A stretch of DNA of 64,000 bases from JACKJP01 sp050249695 (GTDB lineage Bacteria > Pseudomonadota > Alphaproteobacteria > Rhizobiales > Tepidamorphaceae), in contig JBFWQA010000005.1 in assembly GCA_050249695.1 (NCBI GenBank), positions 124,001-188,000 on the forward strand. The letters are read 5' to 3'. Positions 15,994 to 25,879 of this stretch are shown here, piece after piece (position 1 is the first letter of the stretch; the number at the start of each line of letters is the position of its first letter). The position numbers and the translations under genes were made by a program. Below the pieces are notes generated by a model that searched no databases, was not told the origin of the DNA, and was given only the letters and a program-made list of their open reading frames with translations.

Positions 15994-16356
15994 ATGGACC
16001 GTATTTTCTGCCACGGCATTACGCTGTTCGCCCATCACGGCCTATTCGACGAGGAGGCGCGCCTCGGCCAGCGCTTCGAGATCGACATCGACTGCTACAC
16101 CGGCACCCGCGCCGCCGACCGCAAGGATCGCAACAGCGCCCCGGTCCGATACGACCAGGTCTATGAGATCGTCCGCCGCACCGTCGTCGACGGGCCGCGC
16201 GTCGGCCTGCTGGAGGAGCTGGCGGAGAATATCGCCGAGGCCGTCTTCGATGAGGTGCAAGCCGTCGATGCGGTTCGCGTCGAGGTGCGCAAGCCCGGCG
16301 CGCCGGTACCTGGCGCCTTCAAATCCATCGGCGTCGAGATCAGCCGCCAGCGTTGA
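15994..16356 (+). CDS. folB: Dihydroneopterin aldolase
   Basis: FolB splits dihydroneopterin to hydroxymethyl-dihydropterin. The 120 residues begin DRIFCHGITLFAHHGLFDEEARLGQRFEIDIDCY, the conserved HHG/E active-site and strand pattern. PVRYDQVYEIVRRTV follows, as in the tunnelling-fold octamer. A lysine occurs in VRKPGAPVPGAF near the C-terminus, as expected for catalysis. The ATG at 15994 is four bases after the folP stop. Upstream in-frame codons lie inside folP and were discarded. Confidence 0.95.
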   Translation: MDRIFCHGITLFAHHGLFDEEARLGQRFEIDIDCYTGTRAADRKDRNSAPVRYDQVYEIVRRTVVDGPRVGLLEELAENIAEAVFDEVQAVDAVRVEVRKPGAPVPGAFKSIGVEISRQR

Positions 16357-16361
16357 CGGCG

Positions 16362-16868
16362 ATGGAAGCGGGATTCAGCCTCGGCAGCAATCTCGGCGAT
16401 CGCAGGGCCAATATCGATGCCGCGCTCGCGGCGCTCTTCAAAAGCGGCGACATCGCCTTCACCGCAGCCTCCTCGATCTACGAGACCCGGCCCTGGGGCG
16501 TCACCGACCAGCCCGCCTTCCTGAACGCCTGCGCCGTCGGGGACACGGATTTGCCTGCCGAGACATTGCTTGCCCGTATCAAGATGATCGAGCGCGCGCT
16601 CGGCAGGCAGCCCGGCGAGCGCTGGGGACCGCGCCTCATCGATATCGACATTCTCTATCTGGGCACGCGTGAAGTGCATGCCGAAGACCTCGCGATCCCG
16701 CATCGCGAGCTCTTCAACCGCGCCTTCGTGCTGATCCCACTGGCGGAAATCCGGCCGGATCTCGTCCTTTCGGGACGCCGTATCGGCGACGCCGCGGCAT
16801 CTTTCGGGGATGAACCGGTCAGGCCGGTCGCTCCGCCATGGTCGCCCCCGTCACCGCACGACCGTTAG
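16362..16868 (+). CDS. folK: Hydroxymethyl-dihydropteridine pyrophosphokinase
   Basis: FolK transfers pyrophosphate from ATP to the pterin that FolP then uses. The 168 residues start GFSLGSNLGDRRANI (family SLGSNLGD motif). They contain YETRPWGVTDQPAFLNA at about 46-62 and the signature GERWGPRLIDIDILYLG near 90-106 with the metal-binding aspartates. HRELFNRAFVLIPLAEI follows. The ATG at 16362 is preferred; a TTG at 16353 overlapping the folB stop would add three residues. The last 18 bases overlap the 3' end of the convergent helicase gene. Confidence 0.95.
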   Translation: MEAGFSLGSNLGDRRANIDAALAALFKSGDIAFTAASSIYETRPWGVTDQPAFLNACAVGDTDLPAETLLARIKMIERALGRQPGERWGPRLIDIDILYLGTREVHAEDLAIPHRELFNRAFVLIPLAEIRPDLVLSGRRIGDAAASFGDEPVRPVAPPWSPPSPHDR

Positions 16869-17960
16869 GCGCGTCGCCGCCCGCGTGACCGCCGTATAGA
16901 GCCACTGCGCCCGCGTCTCGCGGAACGCGAAGCTCTCGTCGAAAAGCACCACCTCGTCCCATTGCGACCCTTGCGCCTTGTGCACGGTCAGCGCATAGCC
17001 GAAATCGAAATCGTCATAGGCGCGCCTGACCGCCCAAGGCACCTCGCCGTCGCCTTCGAAGACGGCCCGATGCAGACGGATCTTCTGCGGCGTGGCATAG
17101 GGGCCCTCTTCATCGGGCATGACCATCATGTCGATGCGCTGGGCTTTCGCCTTGCCCACAGAAGCGACGCGCCAGAGCCCGCCATTCAGCAGCCCCTTTT
17201 CGGCATTGTTCCTGAGGCAGACAAGCTTGTCGCCGGCCTGCGGCAGCAGGCCGGAAAAGCCGTTCAGTTCGCGCAGGCGCTGGTTGAACTTCTTGCGCGT
17301 CCGGTTGATGCCGACCAGTACCTGCTGCGCCGCCATCACCTGATCGCTGTCGATCTCGCCCCGGCTGATGACGCGGCTCTCCCCGTAGCGGCCGTAATCC
17401 AGCGTCCCGCCCTCGCGCACGGTCTGCGCCATGTCGATGATCGGATTGTCGCGCGCCTGCCGGTGGATTTCGTCGAGCATGATGTCCGGCTCGTGCTCGG
17501 TGAAGAACCCGCCGCCGGAGACCGGCGGCAGTTGCCCCGGATCGCCGAGAACCAGTACCGGCGTCCCGAAGGAGAGCAGGTCGCGCCCGAGCGCCTCATC
17601 GACCATCGAACATTCGTCGATGATGACGAGATCGGCGTTCGAGAGCGGGCTTTGCCGGTTGAGCGAGAAGAGCGGCGTGACATTGCCCTCTTCGTCTTCT
17701 TCCGCTTCCCCGCGAGGCCGGTAGATCAGCGAATGGATCGTCCGCGCGTTATGCGCGCCCCTCGCCCGCAGCACCTGCGCCGCCTTGCCGGTGAAGGCGG
17801 CGAACAGCACCTCGCCGTCGACGCCCTCGGCAATGTGGCGCGCCAGCGTCGTCTTGCCGGTGCCGGCATAGCCGAACAGGCGGAAGACCTGCCGGTCTCC
17901 GTCGCGGAGCCAGCGCGACACGGCCTTGAGCGCCCGGTCCTGCTGCGGTGAAAATGACAT
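16851..17960 (-). CDS. SF1 DNA helicase, RecD/Dda-like
   Basis: A 369-residue ATP-dependent helicase of the RecD2/Dda type. GYAGTGKTT at 30-38 is Walker A, VIIDECSMVDEAL is motif II, and GDPGQLPPV is motif III. FGYALTVHKAQGSQWDEVVLFDE forms the UvrD_C_2 motif V region, and YTAVTRA is motif VI. It has no RecB or RecC partner nearby and is much shorter than full RecD2, so it may be a stand-alone 5'-3' helicase for replication or recombination repair. It converges with folK, overlapping it by 18 bases, and diverges from the Sel1 gene. Confidence 0.88.
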   Translation of the reverse strand: MSFSPQQDRALKAVSRWLRDGDRQVFRLFGYAGTGKTTLARHIAEGVDGEVLFAAFTGKAAQVLRARGAHNARTIHSLIYRPRGEAEEDEEGNVTPLFSLNRQSPLSNADLVIIDECSMVDEALGRDLLSFGTPVLVLGDPGQLPPVSGGGFFTEHEPDIMLDEIHRQARDNPIIDMAQTVREGGTLDYGRYGESRVISRGEIDSDQVMAAQQVLVGINRTRKKFNQRLRELNGFSGLLPQAGDKLVCLRNNAEKGLLNGGLWRVASVGKAKAQRIDMMVMPDEEGPYATPQKIRLHRAVFEGDGEVPWAVRRAYDDFDFGYALTVHKAQGSQWDEVVLFDESFAFRETRAQWLYTAVTRAATRLTVVR

Positions 17961-18099
17961 GCGCTTGTATTGCCTGATTCAGGCGGGTCACGCGAGCATC
18001 GGTTAGGCTGTTGCCATTTCGACAATGCGTGGACGGTTCGCGGCCGCCCTTTGTTGCACTAGGGTTGCATCAACAAGTTGGACAGCCGGACCGTTTGCG

Positions 18100-18477
18100 A
18101 TGACAAAAGCCGACAGAGAGAAAATCGCCGAGCAACTCTGGCGGGATGCCTGCAACCTCGAAGACGAGGGCAAGATCAGCGAGGCCGTCGAGAAATACGA
18201 GACCGCCGCACGCATGGGAAATGTCGAGGCGATGTCAAATCTTGGCAATCTCCTCGACGACGAAGTCGATCCACCAAGGCCGAAAGAAGCGGTCTATTGG
18301 TACAAGCGCGCGATACGTAAAGGCTACTCGACCGCCGCATGGAACATGGCCATGCATTACCGCAACCTTGGCCAGCGTCGCTGGTATATTCACTGGCTCT
18401 ACGTAGCGGCGCGAATGGGCAATGACGACGCACCGGAAGAACTGCGCAAGAACGTTAGTTCGGTCACGCGAGCATAG
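18100..18477 (+). CDS. Sel1-repeat protein
   Basis: The predicted protein has 125 residues of helical hairpin repeats. The visible Sel1 units are AVEKYETAARMGNVEAMSNLG at about 25-45, AVYWYKRAIRKGYSTAAWNMA at about 61-81, and a third in WYIHWLYVAARMGNDDAPEEL. These repeats normally carry protein-protein contacts. No signal peptide is seen, so it is cytoplasmic. The ATG at 18100 was chosen because the upstream frame lacks a binding site. Its 3' end overlaps the convergent LysE gene by 14 bases. The partner is unknown. Confidence 0.8.
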   Translation: MTKADREKIAEQLWRDACNLEDEGKISEAVEKYETAARMGNVEAMSNLGNLLDDEVDPPRPKEAVYWYKRAIRKGYSTAAWNMAMHYRNLGQRRWYIHWLYVAARMGNDDAPEELRKNVSSVTRA

Positions 18478-19057
18478 GATAGAGCGTCAGCACCAGCAGC
18501 ACGCCCATCGCGATGTTGAACCATTTCAAACGCACCGGGTCGGCAAGCCAGTCGCGCAACGCAACCCCGAAGCCGGACCAGACCGTGACCGACAGGAACA
18601 TCGGGGTAATGCAGGCAAGGCTGACGGCGATCGCCGAACGGTAGGGTTGCTCGGGCAGCGAGAAGAGTGACATCGCCGTCAGCGCGACCACCCAGGCTTT
18701 CGGATTGACCCATTGGAAAAGCCCGGCCTGAAACAACGTCATCGGCGCGGCGCGGTCGCCGCCCTTGCCCATGGTCCGTGCGCTGCCGATCCGCCACGCG
18801 AGATAGAGCAGATAGGCGGCGCCGGCGATCTTCAGCGCCAGATGCAGCGATGGATATGCGCTGAGCAGCGAACCGAGGCCGAACCCGACCGCCAGCATCA
18901 ACGTCATCATGCCGGCGAGAATACCCGCCATATGCGGGATCGTTCGGCGGAAGCCGAAATTCACGCCGGACGCCAGAAGCATGAAATTGTTGGGGCCCGG
19001 CGTCATGGACCCCGCAAAGGAGAAGATCGCAGCGGCAATCAGTGCGTCGAACGTCAT
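18464..19057 (-). CDS. LysE-family amino-acid exporter (second of a tandem pair)
   Basis: The product has 197 residues and six predicted membrane helices. The LysE/RhtB start motif is present: SMTPGPNNFMLLASGVNFGFRRTIPH at about 17-42, with AGAAYLLYLAWRIG and QWVNPKAWVV further on. Such proteins export amino acids or related compounds across the inner membrane. It overlaps the upstream exporter gene by four bases (ATGA). The two products share length, motif positions and the C-terminal WLADPVRLKWFNIxMGV sequence, which shows tandem duplication and divergence. The substrate is unknown. Confidence 0.9.
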   Translation of the reverse strand: MTFDALIAAAIFSFAGSMTPGPNNFMLLASGVNFGFRRTIPHMAGILAGMMTLMLAVGFGLGSLLSAYPSLHLALKIAGAAYLLYLAWRIGSARTMGKGGDRAAPMTLFQAGLFQWVNPKAWVVALTAMSLFSLPEQPYRSAIAVSLACITPMFLSVTVWSGFGVALRDWLADPVRLKWFNIAMGVLLVLTLYPMLA

Positions 19058-19647
19058 TTCAGCAGCGGCCAGAGCGTGGCCAGCAACATCACGCCCATCG
19101 TGATGTTGAACCATTTGAGCCGAACCGGGTCGGCCAGCCAGTTGCGCAGCACGATCCCGAAGCCGGCCCAGGCGGAGTTGCAGAGCAGATTGGCGACGAG
19201 GAAAGCAAGCGAAACCGTCAGCACACCGATATAGGGGTTTTCGACGGTCGCGAAAATCGAAATGGCCGTGATGCTCACCACCCAGGCCTTTGGATTGATC
19301 CATATCAGCCCGGCGGCCTGCAACGGCGTCAGCGGCGTTGCCTGTCCGTCGTTGGTCGCCATGGACCGTGTCGCCGCCGTGCGCCATGCCAGATAGATCA
19401 GATAGGCGGCGCCAGCGACCTTCAATCCGAGATGAACGGGTGGATAGGCCTCGAGCAGCGCCCCGATTCCAAAGCCGATGCCCTGCTGCAGCACAAACGC
19501 GCCACCGCACGCCCCGAGGATGTGCGGGATCGTTCTGGCAAAGCCGAAATTGACGCCGGAGGTCAGCAAAAGAATGTTGTTCGGCCCCGGCGAGATCGCC
19601 GCGACCATCGCAAACCACAGCGCCGCCAGCACGATTTCCAGGCTCAC
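19054..19647 (-). CDS. LysE-family amino-acid exporter (first of a tandem pair)
   Basis: The product has 197 residues and six membrane helices. AISPGPNNILLLTSGVNFGFARTIPH at about 17-42 is the LysE/RhtB motif. GAAYLIYLAWRTAATRS and WINPKAWVV follow at the same positions as in the paralogue downstream. It begins 99 bases after ilvN on the same strand and could be read from the ilvBN message, which would fit export of branched-chain or other amino acids; this is inference from position only. The overlap with the next exporter suggests that both are made together and may act as a pair. Confidence 0.9.
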   Translation of the reverse strand: MSLEIVLAALWFAMVAAISPGPNNILLLTSGVNFGFARTIPHILGACGGAFVLQQGIGFGIGALLEAYPPVHLGLKVAGAAYLIYLAWRTAATRSMATNDGQATPLTPLQAAGLIWINPKAWVVSITAISIFATVENPYIGVLTVSLAFLVANLLCNSAWAGFGIVLRNWLADPVRLKWFNITMGVMLLATLWPLLK

Positions 19648-19746
19648 TCAAGTTCCTCTTGCGCCCGGATCGTGTCTCAGGTGCGCCGCAAATCAAAGAG
19701 CGGCGGGCGCATGCGCGCCCTGCCGCGAACGCATGGGCAACAGGCT

Positions 19747-20304
19747 TTACATCGGCTCCGGGCCGCGCGCGACGGCGGCGATCCCGGTCCGGGCGACCTC
19801 GACCAGCCCGAGCGGCTGCATGATCTCGATGAACTGTTCGATCTTCGAGGTCCGCCCCGTCAGCTCGAACACGAAATGCGTCTGCGTGGCGTCGATCACC
19901 TGTGCCCGGAAGGCGTCCGCGAGGCGCAGCGCCTCGACGCGCTGCTCGCCCTGCCCCGCGACCTTCACCATCAGCAGTTCGCGCTCCAGCGAACGGCCCT
20001 CGGCGGTCAGATCGTGGACGCGGTGGACGGGCACGAGACGCTCCAGCTGATGCTTGATCTGCTCAAGCACCATCGGGGTGCCGGTCGTCACGATGGTGAT
20101 GCGCGACAGATGCTCCTCATGCTCGGTTTCCGATACTGTGAGGCTGTCGATATTATAGCCCCGGCCGGAAAAAAGACCGATCACGCGGGCGAGCACGCCG
20201 GGCTCGTTGTCGACGAGCACGCTGAGCGTGTGCGTTTCGGGCTTTTCCTCGGCGTGCTGCAGGAAATAGGCGGAAGCGGGCTGGTTCGAGGCGGGCTGGT
20301 TCAT
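19747..20304 (-). CDS. ilvN: Acetolactate synthase small (regulatory) subunit
   Basis: The 185-residue regulatory subunit activates the catalytic subunit IlvB and gives valine feedback. HTLSVLVDNEPGVLARVIGLFSGRGYNIDSLTV at about 25-57 is the ACT domain with the valine site, and the second half is the ALS_ss_C domain. AAAGG about nine bases upstream supports the ATG at 20304. It starts 31 bases after the ilvB stop. The N-terminal 20 residues, with the NQPASNQPAS repeat, are an extension ahead of the ACT domain. Confidence 0.97.
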   Translation of the reverse strand: MNQPASNQPASAYFLQHAEEKPETHTLSVLVDNEPGVLARVIGLFSGRGYNIDSLTVSETEHEEHLSRITIVTTGTPMVLEQIKHQLERLVPVHRVHDLTAEGRSLERELLMVKVAGQGEQRVEALRLADAFRAQVIDATQTHFVFELTGRTSKIEQFIEIMQPLGLVEVARTGIAAVARGPEPM

Positions 20305-20335
20305 GGGCTTTAGCCTTTCAGTATGACGGCCGCTC

Positions 20336-22102
<1,767 letters not shown>

Positions 22103-22154
22103 CTCTCTACACTCTCCAATTCCATTGCCGTCGCAATTAGCGGTATTTCGCGCA

Positions 22155-22179
22155 TAAAAAAAGGGGCCTCAAAGCCCCT
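22155..22179 (-). terminator. ilvB attenuator terminator
   Basis: On the minus strand AGGGGC-TTTGAG-GCCCCT is followed by a run of seven T, a textbook intrinsic terminator. It lies between the leader peptide stop (22206) and the ilvB start (22102). A 10-base palindrome GGTGCGCACC (22180-22189) directly precedes it and can pair with the GTGCGC segment inside the leader coding region, so alternative folding is plausible. Confidence 0.9.
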
Positions 22180-22205
22180 GGTGCGCACCATCGGTCACGG
22201 CAGGT

Positions 22206-22268
22206 CTACCCCGCCGCGCCCCCGGCGCGCACGCCTACTACTACGATAAGGTTGAGGGTTGAACGCAT
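22206..22268 (-). CDS. ilvBN leader peptide (attenuator)
   Basis: A 20-residue open frame begins MRSTLNLIVVVG, with Leu, Leu, Ile and three Val codons in an eight-residue stretch. It ends 26 bases before the terminator hairpin. Leader peptides of ilv operons carry exactly such mixed Leu-Ile-Val codons, so stalling when any of the three charged tRNAs is scarce would prevent termination. The frame is open upstream to about 22433, but the promoter at 22306-22334 places the start at 22268. Confidence 0.9.
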   Translation of the reverse strand: MRSTLNLIVVVGVRAGGAAG

Positions 22269-22305
22269 CGGTCCGAACGTCTCTCTCGCCATCATTGAGG
22301 GCGGC

Positions 22306-22334
22306 AGCCTATTCACGCGGCCGCTCCCGGTCAA
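22306..22334 (-). promoter_or_regulatory. Candidate ilvBN promoter
   Basis: On the minus strand TTGACC (22329-22334) and TAGGCT (22306-22311) lie 17 bases apart, a strong sigma-70 match. Transcription would begin near 22299, about 31 bases before the leader-peptide ATG, as expected for an attenuated operon. Confidence 0.6.
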
Positions 22335-22345
22335 GCGGCAATCCG

Positions 22346-23266
22346 TCATGCAAGCAGGGCGGCGATCAGGCCGGCCGCATCCTCCGCCGCGGGGTCGACG
22401 CGGCGCCACTCGGCGAACTGGTGCCGGTACCATGTGAACTGCCGCTTGGCATATTGCCGCGTCTCGTCGACCGCGCCGGAAATCGCGGCTTCCAAATCCA
22501 TCTCGCCGGCGGCGACTTTCATGAGGGCTCTAAGGCCATGGGCGCGCGTCGCCGGAAGTTCGTCCGGCAGGTTCAGGGCGCGATAGCGTGCGGCTTCTTC
22601 CAGCGCGCCTTCCGCGACCATCATCCGCAAGCGCGCGGCGATGCGTTCGCGCAGCCGGTCCCGATCCGGCCAGAGCACGACGTTCACCGCCTCCGCCGGC
22701 GTCACGATCGGCGGCGCCTTGGGCGCCTCGTGCCACTGGCTGAGCGTCCGGCCCGTCGACTCCGCGACCTCGAGCGCCCTGACGATACGCTGGGTATCCG
22801 ATGGCGAAACCCGCGCCGCGCTTTCCGCGTCGACCGTTGTCAGAAGGCGATACCGTTCCGCCGGCCCATCCGCTTCCATCGCGGCCCGCTGGCGCTCGCG
22901 CACCGCTTCGTCGATCGCCGGGATGGGCGACATCGGTTGCATGAGACTCTTCAGATAGAGCCCGGTGCCGCCGGCGAAGACCGGCGTCAACCCCTCGGCA
23001 CGCGCTTCGGCGACAGCCGCCGCGGCTTCCCTCGTGAAACGGCCGGCAGAATAAGGCTCGGCGGCGGGGATATGGCCATAGAGCAGGTGCCTGGCGCGCG
23101 CCTCCTCCGCCGGCGTCGGCCTTGCGGTCAAAATCGACAGTTCGCGATAGACCTGCATGGAATCGGCGTTGATGACCGCTGCCGGAATCGTCTCGGCCAG
23201 CGAAAGCGCCACAGCCGACTTGCCGCTGGCGGTCGGTCCGGCGATAAGGACGACATTCCGCTTCAC
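22346..23266 (-). CDS. miaA: tRNA dimethylallyltransferase
   Basis: MiaA adds a dimethylallyl group to A37 of tRNAs that read UNN codons, including those for Leu, Phe and Ser. The 306 residues start NVVLIAGPTASGKSAVAL (P-loop), then INADSMQVYRELSILTARPT at about 34-53 as the substrate acid motif. GGTGLYLKSL and the YAKRQFTWYRHQ region of the tRNA-binding domain follow. The start at 23266 is GTG; a TTG four codons earlier is possible. It diverges from serB with only 18 bases between the starts, so both promoters overlap the opposite gene's 5' end. Confidence 0.95.
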   Translation of the reverse strand: MKRNVVLIAGPTASGKSAVALSLAETIPAAVINADSMQVYRELSILTARPTPAEEARARHLLYGHIPAAEPYSAGRFTREAAAAVAEARAEGLTPVFAGGTGLYLKSLMQPMSPIPAIDEAVRERQRAAMEADGPAERYRLLTTVDAESAARVSPSDTQRIVRALEVAESTGRTLSQWHEAPKAPPIVTPAEAVNVVLWPDRDRLRERIAARLRMMVAEGALEEAARYRALNLPDELPATRAHGLRALMKVAAGEMDLEAAISGAVDETRQYAKRQFTWYRHQFAEWRRVDPAAEDAAGLIAALLA

Positions 23267-23284
23267 CGCGCTCAAGGGATCTCC

Positions 23285-24193
23285 ATGGCCGAACAGGATA
23301 CCGGGCCGTTGCTGGCCGCCACCGTGATAGCACGCCCGGGCGATACACAAAGCCGCGATGTGGCGCTGAAGCGTCTCGGCGCGGCCCTGACGGCGACCGC
23401 CAGCGCTGAACTTCTGGGTCCCGAAGCCGGCGTTCTCATGGTCTGGGCGGATTCGCCCGGCGCCGCGCGCGCCGCCGCGCGCGACGCGGTCAGCGGCCTT
23501 CCCGTCGACGTCGCCGTCGAAGCGGCCGAGGCCCGGCGCAAGAGGCTTTTCATCGCCGACATGGATTCCACCATGATCGGCCAGGAATGTATCGACGAAC
23601 TGGCGGCCGAACTCGGCATCAGGGAGCATATCGCCGCCATCACCGAACGCGCCATGCGCGGCGAAATCGCCTTCGAGCCGGCGCTGCGCGAACGCGTCGG
23701 TCTGCTCAGAGGTCTGTCCGCCGCCGTCGTCGATCAGGTTATCGCGGGGCGGATCACCCTGACCCCCGGCGCGCGAACCGCCGTGCAGACAATGCGTGCG
23801 CACGGCACCTACTGCGCGCTCGTCTCCGGCGGGTTCACGCTCTTTACCGGCCCGATCGCCGCGATGATCGGCTTCGACGAGCACACCTCCAACACGCTGA
23901 TCGTGGAGGGCGGCAAGCTGGCCGGCGCGGTCGCCGAACCGATCCTCGGCCGCGAGGCGAAGCGGCGGCGGCTGGAGGAACTGCTTGTTGCAAAGGGTAT
24001 CGATCGCGCCGCTTCGCTCGCCATTGGAGACGGCGCGAACGATCTCGACATGCTCGCCGGATCCGGCCTGTCCGTCGCCTTCCGGGCAAAGCCCGCGGTG
24101 GCGGACGCCGCCGATTTCCGTCTCGACCATGCCGATCTGACAGCCCTGCTCTATATCCAGGGCTATCGCAGCAACGATTTCGTGCAAGGCTGA
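23285..24193 (+). CDS. serB: Phosphoserine phosphatase
   Basis: SerB removes phosphate from O-phosphoserine in the last step of serine synthesis. The 302 residues have an N-terminal ACT-like region (1-80) and a HAD phosphatase domain. LFIADMDSTMIGQECIDELA at about 88-107 is motif I (D92, D94). LVSGGFTLFTGPIA is motif II, and GDGANDLDML is motif IV. AAGGGAT lies eight bases before the ATG. Length is normal for the alphaproteobacterial two-domain form. It converges on degP across a terminator. Confidence 0.96.
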   Translation: MAEQDTGPLLAATVIARPGDTQSRDVALKRLGAALTATASAELLGPEAGVLMVWADSPGAARAAARDAVSGLPVDVAVEAAEARRKRLFIADMDSTMIGQECIDELAAELGIREHIAAITERAMRGEIAFEPALRERVGLLRGLSAAVVDQVIAGRITLTPGARTAVQTMRAHGTYCALVSGGFTLFTGPIAAMIGFDEHTSNTLIVEGGKLAGAVAEPILGREAKRRRLEELLVAKGIDRAASLAIGDGANDLDMLAGSGLSVAFRAKPAVADAADFRLDHADLTALLYIQGYRSNDFVQG

Positions 24194-24204
24194 CCGACGA
24201 AAGA

Positions 24205-24247
24205 AAAGGGCCGGCACAGAGGCCGGCACAGAGGCCGGCCCTCCCTT
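24205..24247. terminator. Terminator with duplicated arm between serB and degP
   Basis: GGGCCGGC (24208-24215) pairs with GCCGGCCC (24234-24241), with flanking A-rich and CCTT sequences. GGCCGGCACAGA occurs twice in tandem inside (from 24209 and 24221), so the stem has a choice of arms. It serves two convergent genes; the flanking T-runs are weak on both strands, so efficiency is uncertain. Confidence 0.7.
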
Positions 24248-24268
24248 ATCTGTCTTGCGGTCGTTCGA

Positions 24269-25768
24269 TCATTTGATCGGCAGAACGACGAAGCGCGTGT
24301 CGCCGTCCTTGTTGGTGAGGGTCAGCAGGACGACGCTTCGGCCCTTGTCTTTCTGGTCGGCGATGCCCGTCTCGATATCCTCCACCGTTTCGACCGGCTC
24401 CTGGCCGATCTGGACGATGACGTCGCCTTCCTTGACCTGCTTTTCGGCTGCGACCGAATCCTCATCGACGCTCGCGATCACGATGCCGGTGACCTCGCCG
24501 CCGATACCGTATTGCTCCCGCAGGCGGTCGTCGAGCGGCTTCAGGTTCATGCCGAGAATGGTCTCGCCCTTGTCGGGCTGTGCGGGTGCCGGCTCGCCGC
24601 TGTCGGCGTCCTCCTCGCTGTCGCCGAGATCGGCGCCTTCCAGGCGGCCGAGCTTGACGGACAGCGTCTTGCGCTCGCCCTGCCGCAGCACAACGACCTC
24701 GACATCCTTGCCGATCTGGGTGTTGGCGACCATGCGTGGCAGGCTGCGCATCGATTCAACCGGCCTGCCGTCGAATTCGAGGATGACATCGCCGCGCTGG
24801 AGACCGGCTTCTTCGGCCGGACCGCCGGCGGTGACATCGCCGACGAGCGCGCCCGACGCCTTGTCCATTCCCAGGCTCTCGGCGATTTCGTTGGTGACTT
24901 CGGTAATCCTGACGCCGAGCCAGCCGCGCCGAGTTTCACCATATTGCTGGAGCTGTGCGATGACCTGCTTTGCCACATCCGAAGGGACCGCGAAGCCGAT
25001 GCCGATGGAACCGCCGGAAGGCGAAATGATCGCCGTGTTGATGCCTACGACTTCGCCGTCCATGTTGAACAGCGGACCGCCGGAATTGCCCCGGTTGATC
25101 GACGCGTCCGTCTGGATGAAGGAATCGTAGGGGCCCGACGAAATATCGCGGTTGACCGCCGAGATGATGCCCGCCGTCACGGTGCCGCCAAGTCCGAACG
25201 GATTGCCGATCGCCAGCACCCAGTCGCCGACGCGCATCTTCGCGGACTCGCCGAACGATACCGCTTTCAGCGGCTTGTCCGGCTTGACGCGAAGCAGCGC
25301 GACGTCCGTCTTGTCGTCGCGGCCGATCAATTCGGCATCGAGCTTCGTGCCATCGTTGAAATTGACGACGATCTCGTCGGCGTCGGCGATCACGTGATTG
25401 TTGGTCACGATGATCCCCTGCGGATCGATCACGAAGCCAGATCCGAGCGAATTGACCTTGCGCGGGCGCTGCGTGCCGTTACCGCCCTGACGGTTCTTGA
25501 AGAACTCGTCGAAGAATTCCTTGAAGGGCGAATCGTCGGGAAGCTGCGGGATCTCGATTCCGCCGCGGCCGTCATTGCTGACGCGCTGAGTGGTGGAGAT
25601 GTTGACGACCGCGTCGATCAGCCGCTCCGACAGATCGGCCAGCGATCCCGGCCCCTGCGCCCGTGCGGGGCGCGCGCCGCCCGCCAGCGCGCCGAACGCG
25701 AGCGCCAGCGACATCAGCGAAATTGTCAAAAATCTTGTCCCGTTCAGGGAACGCGGCAGAGAAGCCAT
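24269..25768 (-). CDS. degP: Do-like periplasmic serine protease/chaperone
   Basis: A 499-residue HtrA-family protease with an N-terminal signal peptide (about 1-37, ending ARPARA-Q). The catalytic triad is visible: H125 in TNNHVIADADE, D155 in DKTDVALL, and S229 in RGNSGGPLF. Two PDZ domains follow (about 280-370 and 400-499); the first has the GRPVES-type peptide groove. It degrades or refolds misfolded envelope proteins. The ATG at 25768 is preferred because the upstream frame lacks a signal. It follows hflK-hflC-DUF2065, a conserved grouping for membrane proteostasis in alphaproteobacteria. The family includes DegP, DegQ and MucD, and the exact name is uncertain. Confidence 0.95.
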   Translation of the reverse strand: MASLPRSLNGTRFLTISLMSLALAFGALAGGARPARAQGPGSLADLSERLIDAVVNISTTQRVSNDGRGGIEIPQLPDDSPFKEFFDEFFKNRQGGNGTQRPRKVNSLGSGFVIDPQGIIVTNNHVIADADEIVVNFNDGTKLDAELIGRDDKTDVALLRVKPDKPLKAVSFGESAKMRVGDWVLAIGNPFGLGGTVTAGIISAVNRDISSGPYDSFIQTDASINRGNSGGPLFNMDGEVVGINTAIISPSGGSIGIGFAVPSDVAKQVIAQLQQYGETRRGWLGVRITEVTNEIAESLGMDKASGALVGDVTAGGPAEEAGLQRGDVILEFDGRPVESMRSLPRMVANTQIGKDVEVVVLRQGERKTLSVKLGRLEGADLGDSEEDADSGEPAPAQPDKGETILGMNLKPLDDRLREQYGIGGEVTGIVIASVDEDSVAAEKQVKEGDVIVQIGQEPVETVEDIETGIADQKDKGRSVVLLTLTNKDGDTRFVVLPIK

Positions 25769-25879
25769 CCGATAAAACCCTCGTGCAGACCATAATACGA
25801 AATCCGGCGCGCGGCGTTGCACACCGCTTGCCGTGCGGCCTGCCCCGGATGCCGCGCGCAACTATCATAAGGCACCGGC

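Noticed and set aside
19058..19696. A single 410-residue minus-strand frame ending as the second LysE exporter
   Set aside because: Its first half is out of frame with the first exporter and has no membrane pattern. The exporter start at 19057 has the family N-terminus and a coupled overlap.
22259..24193. A long plus-strand reading frame that runs across the whole miaA region into serB
   Set aside because: The first 340 codons are antisense to miaA, whose P-loop and family motifs are clear on the minus strand. The true serB starts at 23285 with its own binding site.
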